Shown: positions 7,865-15,504, numbered from the stretch's first letter. The stretch is 16,195 bases of DNA from JAXFQS01 sp034178815 (GCA_034178815.1 JAXFQS010000109.1:1-16195); one strand, 5' to 3'. The notes: generated by a model not told the origin, from the sequence alone. Program-made: numbers and translations.

Positions 7865-9446
7865 ATGAATGACGAGTGCGACGAGCGGAAGCGTCTTACT
7901 TCTGAGGCGTTGGCGGCATTGCCCTCTGCGCTCAAGGCGAAGTGGACGCTGGTCTAGGATAGCCCGCCATTTGCGGCGCTGGCGGCAAATGTCCTCGATC
8001 GCGGAATCAACCTCGAACTTCTGCCGCGCCCGTCGGTGATTTATTCGCGCCTGCTTGAGAGCGTCACGCGGCTGGTCAAGAGCGCCGGAAGGGAGGTTTC
8101 GTTGGAATGGGCCGAGCGCTATCTTTCGTACCTCCGGCGCTGGAACCTTGCTACCCTTCGCCCTGAAGACTGGCAATCTCCGAAACCCAAAGATTCCAAC
8201 CTTAAGGCCATACCCTCGCTCGCCTCCCAGGTCGCGACCGAGACCTATCGCTGCGCAATGGTTTCCGATGGTCGGGCCCCGCTCCTCCAGAAGCACCCGT
8301 GGGTCTGCGACTTTCTCGCCCAAGCCGTCGCGCGCAACGCTTCCGAACAGTGGCTTCCCTACTATTACGGCAAACTGCTCGTCGCGCTCGGCCGCCAAGG
8401 CGAGGCCGAGACCTACGCCCTCAAAGTCGTCCGCTGCCGCCCGCGCGACCCGTGGGGCTGGCAACTCCTTGCCGAGACCTGCCCCGGCGACCTCAACCGC
8501 CAGATCGTCTGCCTCTGCCGCGCCCTCTCTGAAAAGGTTCAGGACGAAACATTCCTCGTCGGCGTACACGAACGCCTCGCCGAAATCCTCCGCCCGCAGG
8601 GGCGCGATGACGAGGCCCTGCGCGAATACCACCAGGGCGACATCCTCCGCGCCGCCAAAGGCTGGCGCCCCAGACACCGTGATGCAACCCTCGAATCCTG
8701 GCGCGCCGGACGCGTCGTAAAAGGCACCAACGACACCCTCTACGCCCAATCCGCCGCCCGCGCCGACGAGTTCCTTCTCGACGGCATTCCGCACCACGAA
8801 GCCCTCCTTCTCGCCCGCTACCGCGACCAGATCCAAAACGAGGAGGTCGCCAAAATCTGGCTTCGAACCGCTCCCCCGCAAACCATCCGAACCTCCCCAA
8901 AACGCTGGCCAACCCTCCGCAATCTCACCCCCGGCGCGCCCCTTTGGGTATGCCCCGGCGAGACTCCTTCCCGGCCCATCAAGGTTGAACTCCGCGCCGC
9001 TGCCCCTTGGAGCGGATATCCCGCGAAAACCGGTATTGTCACCTACCAGGACACCTGCCGCGGTACCACCGCCCTGACCATTGGCGACGACGGAACCGAG
9101 TGCTGGGGCGACTGGAAAAAGTTCCCCGCCCTACAGCCTCTTGCCCCGGGAACCCTCTGCACCCTCGCCACCGAACGCCGCAAGGACGGGCGCGAAGGAT
9201 TGCTTCACGCCGAACCCCTGGAGACCAGCCAGTCCAAACTCCCCTCGTTCGCCAAACGCTTCGAAGCCGAGTTGAAAATCCCCCCCCGGCAAACGCTTCG
9301 CCTTCGCCGGAGATGCCTTTGTCCCCGAGTGGCTCGCGACCGGCATCTCCGCCGGCTCGAAGGTTCAAGCCCTCGCTGTCCGTTCGTTCAACAAAAGCAA
9401 AAACTGCCTTGGTTGGCAGGTCCTTTCCATTCAGATTTCCCCCTGA
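7865..9446 (+). pseudogene. broken TPR plus OB-fold-like protein gene (in-frame TAG and frameshift)
   Basis: The frame opens at ATG 7865 (MNDECDERKRLTSEAL). It meets TAG at 7955-7957 (codon 31) and continues in the same frame as convincing coding sequence to a run of eight C at 9280-9287. There the reading should step forward one base: the +1 frame gives GKRFAFAGDAFVPEWLATG and ends with TGA at 9444-9446, whereas the unshifted frame gives low-quality Arg-rich protein to 9597. Restored, the protein is about 526 aa. TPR-like helices lie at about 128-270 (for example EAETYALKVVRCRPRDPWGW). Two OB-fold/cold-shock-like beta segments lie near 385-450 (GIVTYQDTCRGTTALTIGDD) and 465-520, a fold that usually binds nucleic acid. 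A truncated product could start at GTG 8036. It ends 3 nt before the inverted repeat preceding the RT, so an accessory role to RNA and RT is plausible. Two lesions suggest decay, unless they are assembly errors or slippage. Confidence 0.7.
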
Positions 9447-9449
9447 TTT

Positions 9450-9584
9450 CGAGGTGCCTGTCGCGACGGCTCAAGGCCGTAATCGAGCGGGGTTCAAAGG
9501 CCTCAAGGCTCCCCGTGCTGAAGCAGGTAGCATCCGAAAGGATGGTTCGCTTAACGGTCAAAATTATCCGCGACAGGCACCTCG
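9450..9584 (+). ncRNA. candidate structured RNA closed by a perfect 16-bp inverted repeat, just upstream of the RT
   Basis: The left arm CGAGGTGCCTGTCGCG (9450-9465) and right arm CGCGACAGGCACCTCG (9569-9584) are exact reverse complements. Between them three hairpins are visible: ACGGC/GCCGT (9466-9480, 5-nt loop), a GCGGGG/CCCCGT stem with an 18-nt loop (9487-9516), and CATCC-GAAA-GGATG (9531-9544), a GNRA tetraloop. Nucleotides 9545-9568 look single-stranded. The segment fills the gap between the TPR/OB gene's corrected stop and the RT start, 13 nt downstream. In retrons a structured RNA with paired flanks precedes the RT and serves as its template, so a template or cofactor RNA is the natural hypothesis. 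It is not shown to be a retron. A small inverted-repeat element (MITE) is the main alternative, but I see no clear target-site duplication. Confidence 0.6.
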
Positions 9585-9597
9585 TTCCTTCTCCTAG

Positions 9598-11421
9598 ATG
9601 AACCCCCTAGACGACTACTTCTCCCTCCTCGACATTGCCCGCGTTCTCTGCCGAATGCGTGTAAGAGTCGCCTCCACCCGGCGCAAGCGTTGCCTCTACG
9701 ACAAGTACTTCCCCAAAGGGTCGAGAGAGCAACCTAAGGCAGACAAAGAGACAGTGAAGAAAATCGAGAGGAAGGAAGCGGCCGAAGCGTTTCTCGCCTC
9801 TCTCCTGCCTCCGCGGCGGGCTTGGAAACGGGACAACCGAGCCAGTCGAAAGGGGCTGGATTCGGCAACCATCGCGGAGCAATCGATCTTTCGAGTGGTG
9901 CGGGCTCATAGCCGTCGTGGCACTCTCGGAGAGCAAACCTGGGGGGCTCGTCTGTTGGCATTCTGCGAGGGGATTCGGGGGCGTCTTTCGGATCCGGAGT
10001 TTGCTTTCTCCGCGCCCAGTCTTGTGCTTCTTCGCAAGTCGGTGGGGCGCATCTCAGCGATGGATGAGACGGCGCGAAAGAGTGCCTATCGTTGCCTGTC
10101 GACATTCCCGAATCTAGACGAGCGGGTGATTTTGAGTCGTCTATCCGCCTACCTGCGCGATGCCTTGGAATTGGAACTTGGGGCGCATTGCTACGCCTTC
10201 CGCAGCAATGGCGAGACCTACTCGTTTGCTACGGCTGTGCGGGACTTGGCGGCGTACAGGAAGGGCTTTCCGGGAGGGGTTGCGCTCTATGCGGCGGATT
10301 GCGACATTCAGAAGTTTTTCGATGTCATCGGGCACGGGGTTGTGCGGGAGTCCTACCGTGCGTTTGCCGCCCGTCTGGAGGAACGCGGGGTGTCTTTGGA
10401 CGCGCGGGCTGGTCGGGTGTTGGAGGCCTATTTGGCGTGCTATGCGTTTCCCGGGAACCTAGACGCTTGCACGGATGGTTGGGTGGCTCGGAACCGGGAG
10501 TTTGTCGACCGCGTGGGGGGCGAGGTGGTGCGTGGGCTCTATGCCGATTGCGGGGAATCTCTGCCGCGCATGGGTGTCCCGCAAGGAGGCGCGCTCTCGC
10601 CCGTGATTGCGAATCTGGTGTTGGCGGAAGCCGATCGGATGGTGCTCGATGGCGCGGACGAAAGGTTATTCTACGCGCGGTTCTGCGACGATATGATTCT
10701 GGTTCATCCGGATCAGGGAAAATGCGCCGAGGCGTTGGCTCGATACTGCCGGGCGCTTGAACGCCTGCGCCTTCCGAAGCACCCGCTGAGGGAGGCGGTT
10801 CTCTGCAATGCCGACTACTTTGGGTTGAAGTCGAAAGGCCCTGTCGCCTGGAAGCCGACGGCTCCAGACGAACCTGGGACGAACTGGATTTCATTCCTTG
10901 GTCATCAGGTTCGCTATGACGGCGAAGTGCGCATCCGCAAGGAGACCATCCGCAAGCACCAGGAGAAGTTGTGGCGAGAGTTCGACCGTTTGCTGGCGTC
11001 GGCCAAGTTGGCGAAAGGGCGCTTTGCCGATGGGCTCCACTGGAGTGCACTCTTCGAACGATTCCGCCTGAGAGTTATCGCCATCGGGGTCGGCCGGGTA
11101 AACGCGCCGCCGGGTGCTCCCCAGGTACGAAGTTGGCTGTCGGTCTTTATGCGGCAACTCAGTGGACGCGCGGTTCAGGGCCAGATGCGTTTGCTCGATC
11201 AGACCCGGGAGCGCGTGCTTGCGGGGGCGAAGCGAATGCTCAAGAATCTCTGGCGCTCGCGTAGCCGCGATGGCGATTCTTCCCCTTTGCCGCGCTGTTC
11301 CAGAAGATACTACGGGGCTCCGTTCAGTTATTACGGCTCTCTGCGCGAATTGCTCCGACCCCGACTCCGTGCCCGCCGCCGCTGGCCCACGCTCCGCGAC
11401 ACTGATTACTCCGAACTCTAG
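9598..11421 (+). CDS. reverse transcriptase, unassigned group, with long N-terminal extension
   Basis: Encodes 607 aa, copying RNA to DNA. The RT core is clear: a motif near 200-222 (YAFRSNGETYSFATAVRDL), motif A D236-I-Q-K-F-F-D, motif B GVPQGGALSP (326-335), and motif C F362-C-D364-D365. After it comes FLGHQVRYDG with a following basic segment. About 165 residues of unrecognised helical sequence precede the core and about 150 basic residues follow. There is no maturase/HNH signature of a group II intron, no retron VTG motif that I can find, and no fused Cas1 or Cas6. It is therefore probably one of the unknown-group or defence-type RTs, though a CRISPR-associated RT is possible. ATG 9598 has no Shine-Dalgarno; the upstream 13 nt are pyrimidine-rich. 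Translation may depend on the preceding RNA structure, or start at the in-frame ATG 9655. The frame is intact. Confidence 0.88.
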   Translation: MNPLDDYFSLLDIARVLCRMRVRVASTRRKRCLYDKYFPKGSREQPKADKETVKKIERKEAAEAFLASLLPPRRAWKRDNRASRKGLDSATIAEQSIFRVVRAHSRRGTLGEQTWGARLLAFCEGIRGRLSDPEFAFSAPSLVLLRKSVGRISAMDETARKSAYRCLSTFPNLDERVILSRLSAYLRDALELELGAHCYAFRSNGETYSFATAVRDLAAYRKGFPGGVALYAADCDIQKFFDVIGHGVVRESYRAFAARLEERGVSLDARAGRVLEAYLACYAFPGNLDACTDGWVARNREFVDRVGGEVVRGLYADCGESLPRMGVPQGGALSPVIANLVLAEADRMVLDGADERLFYARFCDDMILVHPDQGKCAEALARYCRALERLRLPKHPLREAVLCNADYFGLKSKGPVAWKPTAPDEPGTNWISFLGHQVRYDGEVRIRKETIRKHQEKLWREFDRLLASAKLAKGRFADGLHWSALFERFRLRVIAIGVGRVNAPPGAPQVRSWLSVFMRQLSGRAVQGQMRLLDQTRERVLAGAKRMLKNLWRSRSRDGDSSPLPRCSRRYYGAPFSYYGSLRELLRPRLRARRRWPTLRDTDYSEL

Positions 11422-11484
11422 CCTGGCGCGGTTATTCGATGCGTGCGCGTTGCGATGTCGCATTGCCGATGAAACGGCGCCAGG
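11422..11484 (+). other. stem-loop directly after the RT stop
   Basis: CCTGGCGC (11422-11429), starting at the base after the TAG, pairs exactly with GCGCCAGG (11477-11484). Inside, ATGCG and CGCAT can form a second stem, and TGCGA/TCGCA offers a competing one. No T-run follows. It could protect the RT transcript's 3' end or be part of a second structured RNA. Confidence 0.4.
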
Positions 11485-11498
11485 AGATTGGCACCTTC

Positions 11499-11527
11499 GG
11501 GGCGTAAAGGTTTCAACCTTTCGCCCC
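11499..11527 (+). terminator. 12-bp hairpin downstream of the RT, terminator-like
   Basis: GGGGCG plus AAAGGT (with one bulged T at 11505) pairs with ACCTTT plus CGCCCC around a TTCA loop. It is compact and GC-rich at the base, about 78 nt after the RT stop. Only two T follow it, so intrinsic termination would be weak. Alternatively it forms one structured 3' element with the stem-loop at 11422-11484. Confidence 0.4.
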
Positions 11528-12261
11528 TTGAGGTGGGCATCCGTCACAATCGGTGGTTGGTATCTTGCGAGCCATTCCCTATGCAAGAACCTATTGGCAT
11601 CGGACACGCGGGGGCGAGTCGGTGAGCAATGGGGCGAGCACCCAGTTTACGACAGCGTGTGAGGACATTTGGCGTGGCGGTCATCTGGGAACGGATTGTC
11701 TGTTGCGCCTGGCGTGATGGTAGGGCGGGTTGGATTCCCAATCGATGCGCTTCAGACTATGTTGAACGAGCCGACACCCAATCCGGCAAAGTGCGGAGGG
11801 CGGTTGACGGGTGATATTGAGGCGTTGGGGAAGATTGGTGCGGCTCCACTTCGCGTGGGCGATTCCCGGGCAAAGAGTGGATGAGAACAAACTCAATGCG
11901 CCGGTGGGTTTGTCCGCGGTGACGCGAGCAGAAAAGCACGACGCAAGAGCCGATTTCCGACCTTCACACGAGTGACGGTGAGCGCCGCGAACAGAGCCAA
12001 GCGGTTCCCGAAGTGACAGCAGAGTCACCGAAAAAGCCCCTCAAAAGTTTTGACAAGAAGTAGCGCCTCGGATGCCCGGCATACCCGCTCGCTAGGACTA
12101 ATCGAAAACGACATTCCTGACCGCGAATCGGTTCGCATCATCGAAATGGAGCGCTTCGGAGGCGTGCGTGGGGATAACGCATGTGGGCGGTGGAGATAGC
12201 ACTTGGGAGGCTGCGCGAGAGCAAGGAATCGGTCGAGGAGAGGGGGCTGGCGTGTCGGGGA
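11528..12261. other. gene-poor interval between the RT module and panD
   Basis: I can support no gene in these 734 bases. Short open frames exist but none has a ribosome binding site, a recognisable product or convincing codon use. Two stretches look faintly protein-like: one ends at TAG 12061-12063 with AESPKKPLKSFDKK, and one near 12096-12150 reads LGLIENDIPDRESVRIIEME. They are in different frames and may be gene debris. No tRNA, CRISPR repeat or insertion sequence was found. Confidence 0.5.
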
Positions 12262-12290
12262 TTGAATTGGGCGTCGGGGTGTGGTATACT
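12262..12290 (+). promoter_or_regulatory. sigma-70-type promoter for the panD operon
   Basis: TTGAAT (12262-12267), a 17-nt spacer, then TATACT (12285-12290). Both hexamers are close to consensus and spacing is optimal. Transcription would start near 12297, giving a leader of about 65 nt before panD. Confidence 0.65.
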
Positions 12291-12328
12291 ATCGAAACGG
12301 CGAGGAGGGGCGTTTCCTTTCCGTCGAA

Positions 12329-12345
12329 CGGCCCCGCAGGGGCCG
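12329..12345 (+). other. hairpin in the panD leader
   Basis: CGGCCCC-GCA-GGGGCCG is a perfect 7-bp stem with a 3-nt loop, followed by CGTTTCT. It sits 7 nt before the panD ribosome binding site (GGAG, 12353-12356). It might attenuate transcription or affect initiation, but no alternative pairing partner is evident. Confidence 0.35.
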
Positions 12346-12360
12346 CGTTTCTGGAGTAGT

Positions 12361-12720
12361 ATGACCTCAGAGTATCTGAAAGCCAAGTTGCACCACATCC
12401 GCGTGACGCAGGCAGACCTTGAGTATGAGGGCAGTCTGACGCTCGATCCGGTATTGATGGAGACCGTCGGCATCCTGCCGTTCGAGAAGTTGTTGATTGC
12501 CGATATGGAGAACGGGAACCGCTTCGAGACCTACGCGATTGCCGGAGAACGGGGCAGCGGCGTGTGCTGCCTCAACGGCGCTTGCGCCCACATGGGGAAG
12601 GTCGGGGATCGCTTGATTGTGATGATTTTCTGCCATCTCTCCCCGGAGGAGGCCGCAAACCATTCGCCCCGCGTCGTGCGCCTCGACGAGCACAATCGCG
12701 TCGTGGCAAAGGCACTCTGA
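12361..12720 (+). CDS. panD: aspartate 1-decarboxylase
   Basis: Encodes 119 aa, a normal length for the family. PanD decarboxylates L-aspartate to beta-alanine, a precursor of pantothenate and coenzyme A, in the cytoplasm. It is made as a pro-enzyme that self-cleaves between Gly24 and Ser25 to form a pyruvoyl group. Here YEGSLTLD carries G24-S25, and K9, R54 (NRFETY), Y58 and the GERGSGV loop are all present, so the enzyme should be active. ATG 12361 has GGAG 4 nt upstream, and the stop is 2 nt before tsaD, so the two genes are co-transcribed from the promoter at 12262-12290. Confidence 0.95.
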   Translation: MTSEYLKAKLHHIRVTQADLEYEGSLTLDPVLMETVGILPFEKLLIADMENGNRFETYAIAGERGSGVCCLNGACAHMGKVGDRLIVMIFCHLSPEEAANHSPRVVRLDEHNRVVAKAL

Positions 12721-12722
12721 CA

Positions 12723-13778
12723 ATGACAGTGCTGGGCATCGAAAGTTCTTGCGACGAGACCGCCGCGGCTGTCGTGCGCGATGGCTCGGATGTCCTTTCC
12801 TCGGTCGTCTTCACGCAAATCGCCCTCCACAGACCCTATGGCGGCGTCGTCCCAGAAGTCGCCTCCCGAAGCCACCTGCAGAAGATTCAGGGCGTGGTCG
12901 CCGAAGCCGTGGAGAAGTCGGGCGTGGGCTGGAATGGAATCGATGCCGTCGCGGCGACTTTCGGCCCCGGCCTCGCCAGTTCCCTGCTCGTCGGACTGCA
13001 CGTCGCCAAGGGCCTTTCGCTCGCACTCGGCAAGCCGCTCATAGGCGTCAACCACCTCGAAGGGCACATTCACTCCGTCTTTCTGGAACGAACCGGCGAC
13101 TCACGAGATTGCTACCCATTGCTCGCGCTGGTGGTTTCCGGCGGCAATACGGTTTGGGTGGAATCCCCCCGCTTTGCGCACTACCGAATCCTCGGTTCCA
13201 CGCTGGACGATGCCGCCGGAGAGGCTTTCGACAAAGCCGCCAAATTGCTGGGACTGGGCTACCCGGGTGGGCCCGTCATCGACCGTGTCGCGGCAACCGC
13301 CGCTGACAATGGAGTCTACCAATTTCCCAAAGGAAGGGTAAGACCGGACAATCCGAACTTGGGCGGGCTTGATGCGGAACTGTGCGTCAGTTTCAGCGGC
13401 TTGAAGACTTCTCTGATGCACGCGCTCGCCCACCATCCGGCCGACACCGAACTCAAGACCGCACAGGTTTCCCGGGCTTATCGGCAGGCGATTGTCGAGG
13501 CTTTGGCGGAGCGGACGGAACGCGCCCTTGCGAAGGGTTCCTACCGTGCTGTCGCTCTCGGCGGCGGCGTCTCCTTGAACAAAGGTTTGCGCGCGGCGCT
13601 GCAGGAGGTATGCACCCGTGCGGGCGTCGAGCTGCTTCTCGCCAAACCCTGCTACTGCGGAGACAATGCGGCGATGATTGCAGGGCTTGCCTCCGCTGGA
13701 GGAGGTCTTCAGGGGGCAATGGATTTCGACGTGGCTCCGTCGCTGCAAGTCGGCGAACGCCCCATGTTTCGACAATGA
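12723..13778 (+). CDS. tsaD: tRNA threonylcarbamoyladenosine transferase TsaD
   Basis: Encodes 351 aa, close to the family norm. TsaD transfers the threonylcarbamoyl group to A37 of tRNAs reading ANN codons, working with TsaB, TsaE and TsaC. Seen here: the N-terminal MTVLGIESSCDETAAAVV signature, the metal-binding H111-L-E-G-H115, the VSGGNT loop, GEAFDKAAKLLGLGYPGGP, and the C-terminal CGDNAAMIA with the conserved Asp at 314. ATG 12723 lies 10 nt after AAAGG. An upstream open extension to 12564 is only overlap with panD. It is an essential housekeeping gene in a tight panD-tsaD pair. The partners TsaB and TsaE are not in the window. Confidence 0.97.
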   Translation: MTVLGIESSCDETAAAVVRDGSDVLSSVVFTQIALHRPYGGVVPEVASRSHLQKIQGVVAEAVEKSGVGWNGIDAVAATFGPGLASSLLVGLHVAKGLSLALGKPLIGVNHLEGHIHSVFLERTGDSRDCYPLLALVVSGGNTVWVESPRFAHYRILGSTLDDAAGEAFDKAAKLLGLGYPGGPVIDRVAATAADNGVYQFPKGRVRPDNPNLGGLDAELCVSFSGLKTSLMHALAHHPADTELKTAQVSRAYRQAIVEALAERTERALAKGSYRAVALGGGVSLNKGLRAALQEVCTRAGVELLLAKPCYCGDNAAMIAGLASAGGGLQGAMDFDVAPSLQVGERPMFRQ

Positions 13779-13812
13779 TTCAACAACAAACCAAGAGAAA
13801 AGGAATCGAAAA

Positions 13813-14826
13813 ATGAACATTCTTGTGACTGGCGGCGCTGGCTACATCGGCAGCCATACGGTGCTGGAACTGCTCAATGCCGGTGAGCAGGTGACCATCG
13901 TGGACAATCTGCTCAACAGCAAGGAAGAGTCGCTTCGGCGTGTCCAGAATTTGACGGGCAAGAAGGTCGAGTTCAAGAAGGTCGATTTGATGGATTCGGC
14001 GGCGATCGAGGCGGTGTTTGCCGCGGAGCAGTTCGACGCGGTGATTCATTTCGCGGGGCTCAAGGCGGTGGGGGAATCGGTTCGCAAGCCGCTTTGGTAT
14101 TATGACAATAATATCACGGGGACGCTGAATTTGCTCAAGGCGATGCGCGCGCACGGGTGCCGCCGGTTGGTCTTCAGTTCTTCGGCTACTGTCTACGGCA
14201 TCCCGGAAACCTGCCCGATTACGGAGGACTTTCCGATCGGGGCAATCAATCCGTATGGGCGGACGAAGCAGTTTATCGAGAGCATTCTGCTTGATTTGGC
14301 TGCGGGCGAGCCGGGGTGGAGTTTTGGTATTCTCCGCTATTTCAATCCTGTGGGGGCCCATATTTCGGGGCAGATCGGGGAGGACCCGAACGGAATTCCG
14401 AACAATCTGATGCCGTTCATCTCGCAGGTTGCCGTGGGCAAACTGGCGGAACTGAAGGTTTTCGGCGACGACTATCCAACGCACGACGGCACGGGGGTGC
14501 GGGACTACATCCATGTGGTGGATTTGGCCCTTGGGCATCTGGCGGCGCTCAAGAAACTGATGCGGGACAATGAGACTTTCACGGTGAATCTTGGCACGGG
14601 AACGGGCTACAGCGTGCTTGATATGGTCTCGGCGTTCGAGAAGGCCTGCGGGAAGAAGATTCCCTACTCCATCGCTCCGCGCCGCCCGGGAGACGCGGCG
14701 ATTGTCTACGCCGACCCGCGCAAGGCGTTTGAACTTCTGGGCTGGAAGGCGACGCGTTCGCTTGAGCAAATGTGCTCCGACTCGTGGCGCTGGCAGTCCC
14801 AGAATCCGAAGGGCTTCGAGGCGTAG
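13813..14826 (+). CDS. galE: UDP-glucose 4-epimerase
   Basis: Encodes 337 aa, the usual length. GalE interconverts UDP-glucose and UDP-galactose using bound NAD in the Leloir pathway and for surface polysaccharide precursors. It belongs to the extended short-chain dehydrogenase family: the NAD-binding GGAGYIGSH lies at residues 7-15, and the catalytic set is S124 (FSSSATVYG) with Y148-G-R-T-K152. HFAGLKAVGESV and RYFNPVGAH are typical GalE segments. ATG 13813 has AAGGA (13800-13804) 8 nt upstream, 34 nt after the tsaD stop. Its TAG stop directly abuts the next gene's ATG in the same frame, so read-through would fuse the two, but GalE ends naturally here. Confidence 0.96.
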   Translation: MNILVTGGAGYIGSHTVLELLNAGEQVTIVDNLLNSKEESLRRVQNLTGKKVEFKKVDLMDSAAIEAVFAAEQFDAVIHFAGLKAVGESVRKPLWYYDNNITGTLNLLKAMRAHGCRRLVFSSSATVYGIPETCPITEDFPIGAINPYGRTKQFIESILLDLAAGEPGWSFGILRYFNPVGAHISGQIGEDPNGIPNNLMPFISQVAVGKLAELKVFGDDYPTHDGTGVRDYIHVVDLALGHLAALKKLMRDNETFTVNLGTGTGYSVLDMVSAFEKACGKKIPYSIAPRRPGDAAIVYADPRKAFELLGWKATRSLEQMCSDSWRWQSQNPKGFEA

Positions 14827-15483
14827 ATGGCGACCCGACCGGAGGAGTTGACGCGCTGGCGCGGGGGGAAACTCTGCGCCACGGCGGCTGCCGCGCTTGA
14901 ACGCAATGGCTTTCGCGCCATCGTCTGCGAAACCGCGTCGGACGCGGTCTCGGCGGTGGTGCGCGAAGCGGCCGGTGCGCAAACCATTGGATTGGGCGGT
15001 TCTCTGACCGTTGCGTCGCTGGGGGTTTCCGACTTGCTGGCTCGCGAAGGCAAATGTTTGCTGAATCACAGTGCTCCCGGACTCTCTCCGGAGGAGAAAC
15101 TAGAGGTTATGCGCCGCCAGCAGGTCTGCGACCTTTTCCTGACCGGCGCGAACGCCATCACCTTGGACGGGCGCATCGTCAATGTCGACGGTGTCGGGAA
15201 CCGGGTCGCGGCCACCATTTTCGGCCCCAAGCGGGTACTCCTCGTGGCGGGGCGCAACAAACTCGTCGATGGCGGGATTGACGCTGCTCTCGCTCGGATT
15301 CGCGCCTTCGCCGCGCCGCCCAACGCCTTCCGCTTGGGGCGCCACACGCCGTGCGCGGCGACTGGACTGTGCGCCGACTGCGCTAGTCCGGAACGCATCT
15401 GCAATGTGACGGTGGTGCTCGACAAGCGTCCGTCCCGTTCCGACATCGTCGTCGTGTTGGTGAACGAAGACCTCGGTCTCTGA
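14827..15483 (+). CDS. LUD-domain protein (lactate utilisation LutC/YkgG-like)
   Basis: Encodes 218 aa. The segment FLTGANAITLDGRIVNVDG followed by GNRVAATIFGPKRVLLVAG and NKLV is the signature of the LUD domain (formerly DUF162). Members include LutC, part of the iron-sulphur lactate oxidation complex. Many stand-alone copies, like this one, have no proven substrate. No LutA or LutB is next to it, so a lactate role is uncertain. The C-terminus carries a cysteine cluster (C-A-A-T-G-L-C-A-D-C-A-S-P-E-R-I-C) that could bind metal. ATG 14827 follows the galE stop with no gap, with GAGG 5 nt upstream, implying translational coupling. Confidence 0.88.
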   Translation: MATRPEELTRWRGGKLCATAAAALERNGFRAIVCETASDAVSAVVREAAGAQTIGLGGSLTVASLGVSDLLAREGKCLLNHSAPGLSPEEKLEVMRRQQVCDLFLTGANAITLDGRIVNVDGVGNRVAATIFGPKRVLLVAGRNKLVDGGIDAALARIRAFAAPPNAFRLGRHTPCAATGLCADCASPERICNVTVVLDKRPSRSDIVVVLVNEDLGL

Positions 15484-15504
15484 TCGGCACCAATCCACAC
15501 TTGA

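Noticed and set aside
7673..8035. CRISPR array downstream of the Cas13b-like gene
   Set aside because: There is no direct repeat of 28-37 nt at regular spacing. Only short 8-nt matches and one hairpin are present.
7553..8881. Long 442-codon minus-strand open frame
   Set aside because: It is the reverse-strand shadow of the Cas13b-like and TPR/OB genes in GC-rich DNA, with no recognisable motifs.
9450..9584. DGR template repeat
   Set aside because: I could find no matching variable repeat elsewhere in the window, no Avd-like gene and no adenine-specific differences.
9447..9597. C-terminal 50 codons of the TPR/OB gene in the unshifted frame
   Set aside because: They are basic, low-quality sequence overlapping the inverted repeat. 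The +1 frame after the C tract gives a better protein end at 9446.
11114..11662. A 182-codon open frame overlapping the RT 3' end and running past it
   Set aside because: Most of it is the wrong frame of the RT. The 240-nt tail has no start signal and no recognisable product.
12000..12176. Protein-like snippets ending at TAG 12061 and spanning 12096-12176
   Set aside because: They are short, in different frames, without starts or ribosome binding sites, and match no family I know. They are noted only as possible debris.
12564..12722. N-terminal extension of tsaD
   Set aside because: It lies entirely within panD in another frame. The TsaD signature begins at ATG 12723.
14824..14829. GalE-LUD fusion by TAG read-through
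   Set aside because: GalE ends at its normal length, and the LUD gene has its own ATG and a GAGG site, so these are two separate genes.
13780..15069. Long 429-codon minus-strand open frame
   Set aside because: It is a reverse-strand shadow of galE and the LUD gene, whose + strand products are clear.
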